Below, piece by piece: positions 25,021-33,429 of a stretch of DNA of 64,000 bases. Made by a program: the position numbers and the translations under genes. Under the pieces are notes generated by a model, which was given only the letters and a program-made list of their open reading frames with translations, had not been told where the DNA came from and searched no databases. The DNA comes from Candidatus Micrarchaeaceae archaeon (GTDB lineage Archaea; Micrarchaeota; Micrarchaeia; Micrarchaeales; Micrarchaeaceae), in contig DAIDAC010000002.1 in assembly GCA_027310825.1 (NCBI GenBank), forward strand, positions 96,952 through 160,951, in the 5' to 3' direction. The stretch's first letter is position 1. Every line of letters begins with the position of its first letter.

Positions 25021-25469
25021 AGCACGTCTTTTATTTTCTTTTCTATCAACACTCTGTCTGCAAAGATGTTTGTGTAATTCTTTCCGTTCGCTATCTCATC
25101 CATGCTCGCCCATCTGTAATTCCTGTTTTCCATATCAAGCTTCACTTCTGTTTTGCTAGATGAAAAAACGAAGAAAGCATTCCGCCACTTTTTCCTCTTC
25201 CACACCGGGTCGTAAAGCATGACGTTGTCGATTCTTGCAATAAGTTTGAGATGCTTCCTTTCGATTTTCGTTTCTTCTTCTATTTCTCTGTAAGCCGCGT
25301 CTAGGTATTCCTCACCCTCTTTCCTTCCTCCGGTGATGAATGTCCAGATTCCTGGAAACGACATGAACGGAAGCCAGATCCGCTTGAGGAGAAGAACCTT
25401 TCCATCGTTGACAACTGCAGCGGTTATTCCGTCCTTGTTCACTTCCTTGTAATGAGATAAATCAATCAT
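25017..25469 (-). CDS. Nudix hydrolase
   Basis: Hydrolyses a nucleoside diphosphate linked to another moiety; substrate unknown. The Nudix box is complete at residues 47-69: GG(R)KEGEEYLDAAYREIEEET with the REIEEET metal-binding core. Upstream strands (GITAAVVNDGKVLLLKRIW) are usual for the fold. The sequence has an MSFPGIWTFITGG lead-in like house-cleaning or RNA-cap-type Nudix proteins. 150 aa, cytoplasmic. It is divergent from sdhA, with overlapping promoters in the 51-base gap. Confidence 0.94.
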   Translation of the reverse strand: MIDLSHYKEVNKDGITAAVVNDGKVLLLKRIWLPFMSFPGIWTFITGGRKEGEEYLDAAYREIEEETKIERKHLKLIARIDNVMLYDPVWKRKKWRNAFFVFSSSKTEVKLDMENRNYRWASMDEIANGKNYTNIFADRVLIEKKIKDVL

Positions 25470-25520
25470 GATAGTGAATTCTTACAGACATTTAAAATAC
25501 TTCGCAGATAATCAGTTCTG

Positions 25521-27260
25521 ATGGAGGTACTCAAGCACGACATAGTCATACTCGGCAGCGGACTCGCCGGCATGCGGGCAGCGCTCCAGGCCGCAAAGGC
25601 TTCCGACGGAAAACTGAGCATAGCGCTCGTGTCAAAGCTCCACGCGATGCGAAGCCATTCTGTTTCTGCTGAAGGTGGGATATCCGGAGTTCTCTACCCT
25701 GGGCAGGACAACGACAGCGTTGCTCTTCACGGTTATGACACTGCAAAGGGCTCCGACTTCCTCGGAGACCAAGACGCGATCGAGATTTTGATAAACCACG
25801 CTCCCGAGGAAATAAAACTGTTCGACCACCTTGGAGTTCCGTGGAACAGGGATCAAAAAGGAAAGGTGACGCTGAGGGCCTTCGGAGGAATGAGCGTTCC
25901 AAGGACTGTTTTCGCTGCAGACAAGACCGGCTTCTTCATGCTGAACACTCTTTACGACAACCTTCTCAGCTTTCCAAGCGTGAAGATATACCACGAACAC
26001 ATCGCAACAAAGCTTCTTATCAAGGACAACAAGTTCAATGGAATAATTGCTATCGATATGGCGACCGGCGAACTTCGCGCAATAACCGGAAGCTCTGGAA
26101 TAATCGCGACCGGGGGCTTTGCGAGGACATACGGTTTCACCACAACAGCTTACTCCAGCACAGGCGACGGAATAGCGCTCGCATACAATGAAGGTCTGTC
26201 GCTGAAGGACATGGAATTCGTCCAGTTCCACCCGACCGGGCTTATACCAAGCGGAATACTGATCACAGAAGCTGCGCGAGGCGAGGGCGCATACCTTCTC
26301 AACAGCAGGGGAGAGCGCTTCATGAGCAACTATGTAAAGAAAATGATGGAGCTTGCCCCGCGTGACATAGTATCGCGGTCTATGGTGACGGAGATAGAAG
26401 CAGGTCGAGGCTTGACAGACAAGCGGTATGGCGACTTGGAGTTCCTGCACTTGGACATGAGGCACCTGGGCGAAGCGAAAATCGACGAAAGGCTTCCTAT
26501 GATAAAGGAGATATCAATGAAGATGATAGGACTCGATCCTGCGCACGATTTAATTCCAGTTAGGCCTGTTGCGCACTTCACTATGGGCGGAATCAACACG
26601 AACATAGACGGCAATGTGCTGTCAAGAACTGGAAAGCCTGTCTCCGGGCTCTGGGCGGCAGGCGAATGCGGATGTGTAAGCGTACACGGATCAAACAGGC
26701 TTGGCAGCAACTCGCTCAGCCAATGCGTAATCTGGGGAAAGATAACAGGAAACCTCGCAGCGCAAAACGCGGCGAAGAAAAAAGCACTGGATAACGCATT
26801 CATAAACAAATCGCTTTCCGGTGAAGACGAAAAAATAGGTCTGATGCTAAGCGCAGAGGGAACAAATCCATACGAAATAAGGAGAGCACTCTGGCGAACC
26901 ATGGACGAGCACGTCGGCGCCTACAGAGAAGCGAAGTCGCTAATGCAAGCACAGAAGAAGATCGCTGATCTGATGAAGAAATACAAACGGGTCGCAGTCA
27001 TGGACAAGAGCATGGTCTACAACACAAACCTCCGTGACACAATCGAAATCGGCAACATGCTAAACCTCGCAAGCGTTGTCGTGGAATGCGCCCTCAACAG
27101 AAAGGAATCAAGGGGTGCGCACGCAAGGCGCGAATACCCTGTGCGCAACGACAAGCAATGGATGAAGCACACAGTCGCTGCGAAATCCGGAGATAAAATT
27201 AAGATAACGTACTCACCAGTCAAGATTACGAAGTGGAAACCTGAAGAGAGGAAGTATTAG
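25521..27260 (+). CDS. sdhA: Succinate dehydrogenase/fumarate reductase flavoprotein subunit
   Basis: FAD-bearing catalytic subunit interconverting succinate and fumarate. The FAD motif is VILGSGLAGMRAALQAA (9-25). The covalent flavin-linking histidine is His46 in RSHSVSAEGG. Active-site motifs are FVQFHPTG, EAARGEGAYLLN and HGSNRLGSNSL. The C-terminal domain has the REYPVRND segment seen in SdhA. A CATTTAAAATAC box A 26 bases before the ATG suggests a leaderless message. First gene of sdhACDB. Direction is probably succinate oxidation if respiration occurs; sequence alone does not decide. Confidence 0.96.
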   Translation: MEVLKHDIVILGSGLAGMRAALQAAKASDGKLSIALVSKLHAMRSHSVSAEGGISGVLYPGQDNDSVALHGYDTAKGSDFLGDQDAIEILINHAPEEIKLFDHLGVPWNRDQKGKVTLRAFGGMSVPRTVFAADKTGFFMLNTLYDNLLSFPSVKIYHEHIATKLLIKDNKFNGIIAIDMATGELRAITGSSGIIATGGFARTYGFTTTAYSSTGDGIALAYNEGLSLKDMEFVQFHPTGLIPSGILITEAARGEGAYLLNSRGERFMSNYVKKMMELAPRDIVSRSMVTEIEAGRGLTDKRYGDLEFLHLDMRHLGEAKIDERLPMIKEISMKMIGLDPAHDLIPVRPVAHFTMGGINTNIDGNVLSRTGKPVSGLWAAGECGCVSVHGSNRLGSNSLSQCVIWGKITGNLAAQNAAKKKALDNAFINKSLSGEDEKIGLMLSAEGTNPYEIRRALWRTMDEHVGAYREAKSLMQAQKKIADLMKKYKRVAVMDKSMVYNTNLRDTIEIGNMLNLASVVVECALNRKESRGAHARREYPVRNDKQWMKHTVAAKSGDKIKITYSPVKITKWKPEERKY

Positions 27261-27261
27261 C

Positions 27262-27675
27262 ATGGAGAAAAAAACCTACGACATGCGCGGCCATCAGGCC
27301 AACATAGCTCGCCTTTTTGTATTCGACAAAGAGGGCTTCGTCCACATGCTCTTCTACAGGATTCTGATATTCTACTCTGTTGTGTATGGCCTGGCAGTTC
27401 TGGTTTTCCTTACATACGGCTTGTCGCCATTGCTTCTGAAGGCGATGACTGCTGTGCTGTGGATATTTTTCACTCCCCAGGTGTATGAAACTGCAAAAGG
27501 GTTTTCGCTGATAGGCAGCAAAGGGCTTGCATTCGGCCATCTCAGCGAAGAATACATATTTCTTGCAAAGAACAAGTACCACAAGGGAGTATCGATATTC
27601 CCCACTGTCACGACTGTCGCGTTTGCAATGTGGATAATAGGCTTTGTGATGATGCTGTTATGGTGGAACATATGA
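27262..27675 (+). CDS. sdhC: Succinate dehydrogenase membrane anchor (SdhC-like)
   Basis: Small integral membrane subunit, inferred from position directly after sdhA and from hydropathy. Hydrophobic helices lie near residues 30-52 (FYRILIFYSVVYGLAVLVFL), 56-75 and 110-134. His residues at about 11, 28 and 90 could serve as haem ligands, but no clear cytochrome b signature is visible. It would anchor SdhAB and pass electrons to quinone. Starts one base after the sdhA stop region and overlaps sdhD. Confidence 0.75.
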   Translation: MEKKTYDMRGHQANIARLFVFDKEGFVHMLFYRILIFYSVVYGLAVLVFLTYGLSPLLLKAMTAVLWIFFTPQVYETAKGFSLIGSKGLAFGHLSEEYIFLAKNKYHKGVSIFPTVTTVAFAMWIIGFVMMLLWWNI

Positions 27676-27866
27676 GCGCGTTCAAAAACGGGATGATGTT
27701 CTTCTACGGCGCCATGGCAGGAGTCCCTCTTCTGCTCTGGCTTGTTGCAATGCTGTCGCCGTATCCACAATATCACGTCGTAAGGCTTGCATTCATCGCG
27801 CTCGCAGCTGTCGGTTCTATCGTATTCGGCATAATGGGCTACAAAGAGGTGTTCTCGCATGGCTAA
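27672..27866 (+). CDS. sdhD: Succinate dehydrogenase membrane anchor (SdhD-like)
   Basis: A 64-residue hydrophobic protein with two membrane helices (residues about 9-29 and 37-58). The ATG overlaps the sdhC stop as ATGA, with GGTGG five bases upstream; an upstream in-frame ATG at 27630 is within sdhC and less likely. The start overlaps sdhB at its end by eight bases. It is very short for an SdhD, so SdhC and SdhD together probably form one anchor. The call rests on operon position. Confidence 0.7.
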   Translation: MSAFKNGMMFFYGAMAGVPLLLWLVAMLSPYPQYHVVRLAFIALAAVGSIVFGIMGYKEVFSHG

Positions 27867-28596
27867 AACTACATTCATAATCAACGAATTCAACAACAAT
27901 AGCGAGTCGTTCAAGGAGAAGCGCTATGTCGTCGACGTAACAGAGCTCACAACAGTCCTCGATTCCCTGATTGCGATAAAAGAGGAAAAGGATCCATCGA
28001 TTTCGTTCAGATACAGCTGCAGAATGGGGATATGTGGCTCTTGCGCAATGGTTATAAACGGAAAGCCAAGGCTTGCATGTGAAACAACCGCAGCAAGCCT
28101 GAACGGAGATGTGAAAGTTGAGCCTATCCAGGCGCAGCCGCTCCTTAAGAGCCTTGTCACCGACTTCGACGACTTCTTCGAGAAGCACGCAAGCGTCCAT
28201 CCATGGCTTTACAGGAAGCACGATTCAGACAGATTCGACAACAAGACAATACTTCCACAAACGGAAGAGGAGCGCGACGAATTCCTTCCATTCTCGGAAT
28301 GCATAAAGTGCGGGCTTTGCCTTGACGCATGCCCTGTCGCCAACACCAACAAGGAATTCGTTGGCCCGCAAGCCCTGGCCCAGGCTTATCGTTATTATGC
28401 TGATTCAAAGGACCAAGGAGCAGAGAAAAGGCTAGACTACCTTGACACGATCGATGGAGCATGGGGATGCGAGTTCGCAGGCGCCTGTTCGATAGTATGC
28501 CCGAAGCATGTAGACCCTGCACTTGCAATACAGCTTCTCAAAGGAGAAATATCGAAGTACAAGCTGACTGGCAAGGCGAAGCACAATCGCAAATAA
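27859..28596 (+). CDS. sdhB: Succinate dehydrogenase iron-sulfur subunit
   Basis: Electron-transfer subunit between SdhA and the membrane anchor. The [2Fe-2S] motif is CRMGICGSC...C (Cys54, 59, 62, 74). The first cubane motif is CIKCGLCLDACP (Cys148, 151, 154, 158). A further set is CEFAGACSIVCPKHVDP (Cys204, 210, 214, with CP). The 245-aa length is normal. It is the last gene of sdhACDB; order A-C-D-B is seen in several archaea. Confidence 0.95.
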   Translation: MAKTTFIINEFNNNSESFKEKRYVVDVTELTTVLDSLIAIKEEKDPSISFRYSCRMGICGSCAMVINGKPRLACETTAASLNGDVKVEPIQAQPLLKSLVTDFDDFFEKHASVHPWLYRKHDSDRFDNKTILPQTEEERDEFLPFSECIKCGLCLDACPVANTNKEFVGPQALAQAYRYYADSKDQGAEKRLDYLDTIDGAWGCEFAGACSIVCPKHVDPALAIQLLKGEISKYKLTGKAKHNRK

Positions 28597-28610
28597 CGGT
28601 TGAAGGATAG

Positions 28611-28623
28611 CCTTAAATATCAC
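28611..28623 (+). promoter_or_regulatory. Box A promoter (TTAAATATC type)
   Basis: CCTTAAATATCAC is centred 26 bases before the ATG pair at 28639/28642, so the HExxH gene is probably leaderless. This also rejects an in-frame TTG at 28600 as its start. Confidence 0.6.
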
Positions 28624-28638
28624 TTGTTTCTCACACCT

Positions 28639-29781
28639 ATGATGGCGACTGCAGGAAAACATATTGGAGTAGCTACTGGAGTGCCTTCCGGAATAAGGTC
28701 AGAGGAGCCAAAGCAATTAGCATTCGAGAAGGCGATGGACGAAGTCGTCAACGTATTTCTTCCTAATCTAAAAGACACGGTAAAATTGAAGGAGATCAAC
28801 CTAAAGAAAGTAAGAAAAAATGATCTTAACTGCAGAACCGGGGAAACGCACTTCCATGCAATCCAGAAATTTGAAGGGCTGGGAACCGCAGTCGGTTACT
28901 CAATGATAATGGCAAGGAAGCTGTTGGATGCGCTTCTGGAGGATGCGGGCGTGCAGGATAGAATAGGAGCATATCCAAAAGTGATCATCAAGGCGAAAGG
29001 AGGCACTGATTACACCAACGGCAGAGTTCGCCTTGACCTCACTGATGAATTTACCATTCCATTGTGCGATGGAGTTGAACACATCGACGGTGCTAGGTCG
29101 TTTGCAGATTACTACAAAGATTATGCTGAAAAGCTTGTCTATGCTTTACTGATAACTGCATTTTGCCATGAACTCCTGCACCTGCTGCAAGACAGGATTG
29201 GCATGATAGAAAAAATCGACAGGAAATATTTCTACCCTACCTCTGAGAAAGGATATGCCGGCAAAAAGCAGCAGAGCTCCTACCTCAAAGCCGAGATGGT
29301 TGTAGAAAGCCTGCCCATGTTTGTCGGAAGCTTTGTCGAAAGGCGATTGTTCGGAGAACTTGGCCTGTCGAAAGCAGGAATACACTCAAATCTCCAAAGA
29401 GCCCGAGACGACAACTGGCGCACCGCCATGGGCATATCAGAAATGGACGGAGAGCTCTTTGAGCGATTCATGAGGATGACGGATAGACTGGCGACATTGT
29501 CGAGAGAAGAATTGACGCAGGGCAGCGTAAGGCGATGGCTATCGCTTGTGTTGCAGCGGGATTGCAGAGCATTCGGGCAAACCGATCTTGCGCACGACGG
29601 CGGAGGAGTGCTCGCCGCTATAATGCACTTTGGCGGAATTGGAGAAGAGGCCGTCACAACAAGAAAACTGCTTCGCACAAAATCGTACGAAGAGCTAATC
29701 AAGGAAGGTCGCGACCATCTGATATACGCGGCAAGCGCGCTCAGAGACGACACAAACTGGGAAACGGGAAAACCTTCTTAA
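28639..29781 (+). CDS. Putative zinc metallopeptidase (HExxH), unknown family
   Basis: A 380-residue soluble protein with a clear HExxH motif, FCHELLHLLQ (His177, Glu178, His181). About 40 residues on is YLKAEMVVESLPMFV, offering Glu219 or Glu223 as a third zinc ligand as in gluzincins. I do not recognise the rest: an N-terminal Lys-rich region, a beta-strand area (VIIKAKGG...VRLDL) before the motif, and a helical C-terminus. No signal peptide, so it is cytosolic. Located between sdhB and the fumarase-family gene but with its own promoter. Peptidase activity is inferred only from the motif. Confidence 0.7.
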   Translation: MMATAGKHIGVATGVPSGIRSEEPKQLAFEKAMDEVVNVFLPNLKDTVKLKEINLKKVRKNDLNCRTGETHFHAIQKFEGLGTAVGYSMIMARKLLDALLEDAGVQDRIGAYPKVIIKAKGGTDYTNGRVRLDLTDEFTIPLCDGVEHIDGARSFADYYKDYAEKLVYALLITAFCHELLHLLQDRIGMIEKIDRKYFYPTSEKGYAGKKQQSSYLKAEMVVESLPMFVGSFVERRLFGELGLSKAGIHSNLQRARDDNWRTAMGISEMDGELFERFMRMTDRLATLSREELTQGSVRRWLSLVLQRDCRAFGQTDLAHDGGGVLAAIMHFGGIGEEAVTTRKLLRTKSYEELIKEGRDHLIYAASALRDDTNWETGKPS

Positions 29782-29803
29782 AAGCGAGCATTGTAATCTA
29801 TTC

Positions 29804-31198
29804 ATGGCGAGGGCTAGAGTTGAGAAGGACTTTCTGGGCAAGGTTCGAGTTCCTGCAGATGCGTATTACGGGGCAGAGACAGAGCGCGCAGTGGAGAACT
29901 TCCCTATTTCTGGAATGAAAGTTCCGATCGAGTTTATTAGACAATATGCACTGGTAAAGAGATCAGCAGCGCTTGCGAACATGAAATTAAAAAAGCTCGA
30001 CGAAAAAAAGGGCAAGGCGATTGTGCGAGCCTGTGACGACGTGATAAAGGGGAAGTTCGACAACCAGTTTGTCACTGACGTGTTCCAGGCAGGAGCAGGA
30101 ACAAGCGTCAACATGAACGTCAACGAAGTCGTGGCAAATCGCGCAATCGAGATTCTTGGCGGAAAGAAGGGCGACACAAAGCTTGTCCATCCGAACGACC
30201 ATGTCAACATGTCGCAGTCAACAAACGACACATTCCCAGCAGCTATGCACATCACAACATACGTGCTTGCAACAGACCGTCTTATTCCGTCGCTGAATAC
30301 GCTTCAGCACGCATTCGAAAAGAAGGCAAAGGAGTTCAAAGGCGACGTGAAAGTGGGCAGGACGCATCTTCAGGATGCAGTTCCGATGACGCTGGGGCAG
30401 GAGTTCTCCGGTTACGCAGTATCTATCGCTAAGCAAACCGACAATATCTCTAGGGCAGCAAAGACAATGCTCACACTTTCGCTTGGTGGAACTGCCGTCG
30501 GCACTGGCATAGAGGCATCGAAGGCATATTCGAATCTAGTCGTCAATGAGATAAAGAAGCAGACAAAGGCGAACTTCACACTATCGAAGAACTTCTTCGA
30601 CTTCCAGCAGAACCGCGCAGAAGAGGAATGGTTCAGCGGTGCGCTTAGAGATCTTGCAATCGCAATCAGCAAAATAGCCAACGACCTTAGATTGTTGGCA
30701 TCAAGCCCGACATCAGGACTCGGCGACATAAAACTGCCTGCAGTGCAGCCTGGGTCGTCTATAATGCCTGGAAAGGTGAACCCAAGCGTTCCTGAGATGG
30801 TGAACATGGTGTGCTTCGAGGTCATAGGAAACGATACAACAATAAGCTATGCATCGGAGAGCGGCCAGCTCGAGTTGAACGTGTTCATGCCGCTGATAGC
30901 GTACAACCTTGTCTACTCAATCAAGATACTGTCGAGCGCATGTGATGTGTTCGCGAAGAAATGCGTTTTGGGAATAAAGGCGAACGAAAAAAAGATGAAA
31001 GAGGGAGTAGAGCACGATGTCTCCATTGCCACTGCGTTGGCTCCGTACATAGGCTACACAAGAGCTGCCCAAGTCGCAAGAAAAGCAGTAAAGGAAGGCA
31101 AGACTGTGCGTCAGGTCTGCATTGAAATGAGGATAATGCCGAAAAGCGAGCTCGACAAGATACTAAATCCTAAAGAAATGACAAAAAGGAAAAGATAA
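29804..31198 (+). CDS. Class II fumarase/aspartate ammonia-lyase family enzyme
   Basis: Homotetrameric lyase that forms or uses fumarate. Superfamily marks: VPADAYYGAETERAVENF at the start, NDHVNMSQSTNDTFP (residues about 130-144), GRTHLQDAVPM, and the catalytic loop signature GSSIMPGKVNP. Some segments read like aspartase (GAGTSVNMN, LQDAVPMTLGQEF, VIGNDTT) and others like fumarase C (GRTHLQDA, SGLGD, LELNVFMPLIAYN). The substrate is therefore undecided: malate from water plus fumarate, or aspartate from ammonia plus fumarate. The sdh and malic enzyme context favours fumarase. 464 aa, normal length. Confidence 0.9.
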   Translation: MARARVEKDFLGKVRVPADAYYGAETERAVENFPISGMKVPIEFIRQYALVKRSAALANMKLKKLDEKKGKAIVRACDDVIKGKFDNQFVTDVFQAGAGTSVNMNVNEVVANRAIEILGGKKGDTKLVHPNDHVNMSQSTNDTFPAAMHITTYVLATDRLIPSLNTLQHAFEKKAKEFKGDVKVGRTHLQDAVPMTLGQEFSGYAVSIAKQTDNISRAAKTMLTLSLGGTAVGTGIEASKAYSNLVVNEIKKQTKANFTLSKNFFDFQQNRAEEEWFSGALRDLAIAISKIANDLRLLASSPTSGLGDIKLPAVQPGSSIMPGKVNPSVPEMVNMVCFEVIGNDTTISYASESGQLELNVFMPLIAYNLVYSIKILSSACDVFAKKCVLGIKANEKKMKEGVEHDVSIATALAPYIGYTRAAQVARKAVKEGKTVRQVCIEMRIMPKSELDKILNPKEMTKRKR

Positions 31199-31201
31199 AT
31201 T

Positions 31202-31885
31202 TTAGGCCATTCCGCCTCCTTCTCCGCCATCGCGGTTTCGTTCCTCTTCGCGTCTTAGGCGTTCGAGATATTCTCTGTGCCTGTTTCTTTGCGACCTTGG
31301 AGAAAGTCCTTCTGGATCGCTGTCAGGTATTGGTTCAACTTCCTCGCTTAGGCTGCTGCCCTGGTTATTGGCATCAGCAGGCGCTGGTGGCAGAGGGAAT
31401 CCAATCGGAAGATTCGGAACTTTATATGCGTCAGATGCTGGCTTTGGTAATGTAGACGGATCTGGTGGTGTAGGTGTTTCAAACGGAAGATCCGGAACTT
31501 TATCTGCGTCAAATGCCAACTTTGGTAATCCAAAGCTATCTAAAGTAGAAGGATCTGGTGGCGGAGGCACTTCACACGGAAGCTCTGACACTTCATCCGA
31601 GCCAGGTACTGTCTTTGGCAGTCCAAATTCATTCAAAGTAGAAGGATCTGGTGGCGGAGGCACTTCACACGGAAGCTCTGATCTTAGGGTCTCCAAACTA
31701 TCAGGTGGTAAGGCAGGCGGTCCCATTCTATCAGAAGTTAGTTGATCTTCAGACGCAGCAGATATTATATCGCCAGGCTCTGCCTTCAATGGCTTGCTCT
31801 TTTCAGAAGCGGCAGATACTGTAACATCATCCACTATCGAAGGTACGTTGTTCTTTTCCTTCGGACTTACTGACTTCTCAGTCAT
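31202..31885 (-). CDS. Proline-rich repeat protein, 227 aa
   Basis: Low-complexity, probably disordered protein. Four imperfect tandem repeats occupy residues 70-174; two 31-residue units (ELPCEVPPPPDPSTL followed by a GLPK-containing linker), one of 26 (DLPFETPTPPDPSTL) and a decayed one (NLPIGFPLPPAP). Each PPxPDPSTL block is a polyproline-like ligand motif. The C-terminus is an Arg/Glu-rich helix (NRHREYLERLRREEERNRD) with a Gly tail. No membrane anchor or signal. The promoter GCTTTAAATATCTC (31912-31925) gives a short leader. Function unknown; an interaction scaffold is plausible. Confidence 0.75.
   Translation of the reverse strand: MTEKSVSPKEKNNVPSIVDDVTVSAASEKSKPLKAEPGDIISAASEDQLTSDRMGPPALPPDSLETLRSELPCEVPPPPDPSTLNEFGLPKTVPGSDEVSELPCEVPPPPDPSTLDSFGLPKLAFDADKVPDLPFETPTPPDPSTLPKPASDAYKVPNLPIGFPLPPAPADANNQGSSLSEEVEPIPDSDPEGLSPRSQRNRHREYLERLRREEERNRDGGEGGGMA
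31364..31678 (-). repeat. In-gene tandem repeat (about 93 bp unit)
   Basis: DNA copies encoding the PPPPDPSTL repeats. The two upstream-most units share a nearly identical stretch around 31548-31592 and 31638-31682; the third and fourth units are diverged and shortened. The unit is in-frame (31 codons), so copy-number change would keep the reading frame. Confidence 0.85.
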
Positions 31886-31978
31886 TTAACCACATATAAT
31901 TTAACGATTTTGAGATATTTAAAGCATGTGAAAAGCTAAAAAATCCGAGCAACCTTTTGCTATTTTAAAATGCTTTGG

Positions 31979-32293
31979 TCACACATCAACAGTTATCTCT
32001 CCGCTTGCAGACACGTCTACTTTGTAAGAAGCCTGCCCTGGTCCCCACGGAGTTTCTTCGTGCCCTTTTCCTGTTCTGACGTCGTATATCGCTCCGTGCC
32101 ACGGGCACTTTATGTTGTAGCCTTCCAGAAGCCCTTGTTCCAACGGCCCTTCTCTATGCGAGCACACCGGATCTATCGCGTAAACTTTCCCTTCTATCAA
32201 CACAAGCATGACTGGCTTCCCATTAGCGTCTACCCTAATCGGCTTGCTTTCCTTGAGGTCGGCCTTCTTCACAGATAACTTCACCGCTGCCAA
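31979..32293 (-). CDS. Rieske-type [2Fe-2S] ferredoxin
   Basis: Small soluble electron carrier of the NirD/biphenyl dioxygenase ferredoxin type. The cluster motif is complete: CSHREGPL (Cys-x-His) and CPWHGAIYD (Cys-x2-His), with ligands two Cys and two His. No membrane helix, so it is not the respiratory Rieske protein. Translation starts at TTG (32293), supported by GGTGAT three bases upstream (32297-32302). An electron partner (oxygenase or reductase) is not adjacent. 104 aa, standard length. Confidence 0.94.
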   Translation of the reverse strand: MAAVKLSVKKADLKESKPIRVDANGKPVMLVLIEGKVYAIDPVCSHREGPLEQGLLEGYNIKCPWHGAIYDVRTGKGHEETPWGPGQASYKVDVSASGEITVDV

Positions 32294-32353
32294 ATTATCA
32301 CCAAATATGTCTGTCTTCGAAGTTTTAAAAGGCTTTCAGCCAAATATGAACCT

Positions 32354-33421
32354 ATGAGTTCAATTCTGTTCAATGCATATCTCACAATCATGATCCTGTA
32401 TGCATTAGCCTCGCTCTTTTGGAGCGTCAACAGGTTCCACGAAAGGAAATTTCCAAAGCCCAACGTGCGCGTGCTTGTCATGCTTCCGTGCAAAGGTGTC
32501 GATCTTACATTCAGGGACAATCTTAAGGCGCTCAAGAATCAATCGTACAGATACCACAAACTCATCGCAATCGTCGACAATGCATCGGATCCTGCAGTTC
32601 AGTATCTGAAGTCTGAGAAAATCGAATTCATCACGACAGACAAGCGCTTTCGTGAAGGGAGCGGCAAAGTGAATGCGCTCTGCACAGCGATCGCAAAATA
32701 TCCTGATTATTCGACGTATGTGATAATCGATTCTGATGTCGCTGCACACAAGGACTGGTTGGGGAAGCTAATCGCTCCGCTTCAGGACGAAAAGATCGGA
32801 ATATCGACTACATTTCCATATTTCGAGCCCAACGATAAAGCATTCTGGTCGAATGTCAAATGCGTATGGGGCTTTGTTGGTAAGGGAATGATGGAATCAC
32901 AATCTCTACGCTTCGGCTGGGGAGGCTCACTTGCGTTCAAACGAGAACTGTTTGATGAGAAGTCTTTTGAAAGATTCACGCACGAAGTGTCCGACGACAT
33001 ATTCATCACTTCTCTGTGCAGGAAGAAGGGTCTCGACATCGCCTATGTGCCAAGCGCAGAGGTCAGAGTAAACTGCAGGGAAACCTTTGGCACCTTCTTC
33101 GAATGGGCGAACCGCCAGACTGCATTCTCGATACTAGGCAACAAAAAGGTGTTCTGGATCGGTGCAGTGTCTTATTCTATGGGGATACTACTGCTTCTGA
33201 CCGGAGTATATATTTCGATCGCGCAATCGTTTGTCTACCTTCTTCTTCTTGCGCCATTCGTTGTCGGCACAATAAAGAATTATTCAAGGCTCGAGCAGCC
33301 AATGTGGGAGTTTTTCTTCATAAATGCGGCGATGCCCTTTATTTTCCTCGTCAATCTTGTTGCTGCGAAGAGAAAAAGCAGCGTAACGTGGCGCGGCAAG
33401 GTTTATCAGATAAAATCATAA
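32354..33421 (+). CDS. Glycosyltransferase family 2, membrane-bound (ceramide glucosyltransferase-like)
   Basis: Inverting GT-A enzyme likely adding a sugar to a lipid. An N-terminal helix (about 7-24) is followed by LVMLPCKGVD, AIVDNASDPAV (nucleotide-sugar site), VIIDSDVA (metal-binding DxD-type), the acceptor-site ED-like EVSDDIFITS and a NRQTAF motif equivalent to Q(Q/R)xRW. Two to three C-terminal hydrophobic segments (residues about 270-340) anchor it. Architecture matches GT21/HpnI-type enzymes. It is convergent with the MFS exporter. Confidence 0.9.
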   Translation: MSSILFNAYLTIMILYALASLFWSVNRFHERKFPKPNVRVLVMLPCKGVDLTFRDNLKALKNQSYRYHKLIAIVDNASDPAVQYLKSEKIEFITTDKRFREGSGKVNALCTAIAKYPDYSTYVIIDSDVAAHKDWLGKLIAPLQDEKIGISTTFPYFEPNDKAFWSNVKCVWGFVGKGMMESQSLRFGWGGSLAFKRELFDEKSFERFTHEVSDDIFITSLCRKKGLDIAYVPSAEVRVNCRETFGTFFEWANRQTAFSILGNKKVFWIGAVSYSMGILLLLTGVYISIAQSFVYLLLLAPFVVGTIKNYSRLEQPMWEFFFINAAMPFIFLVNLVAAKRKSSVTWRGKVYQIKS

Positions 33422-33429
33422 GCGATTAG

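Noticed and set aside
25632..26465. 277-codon minus-strand frame inside sdhA
   Set aside because: Antisense shadow of a strongly recognised gene with no regulatory signals.
31364..31678. Regularly spaced DNA repeats that could suggest a CRISPR array
   Set aside because: The repeats are coding, 93 bp long, adjacent without spacers and decay along the gene; no cas genes are present.
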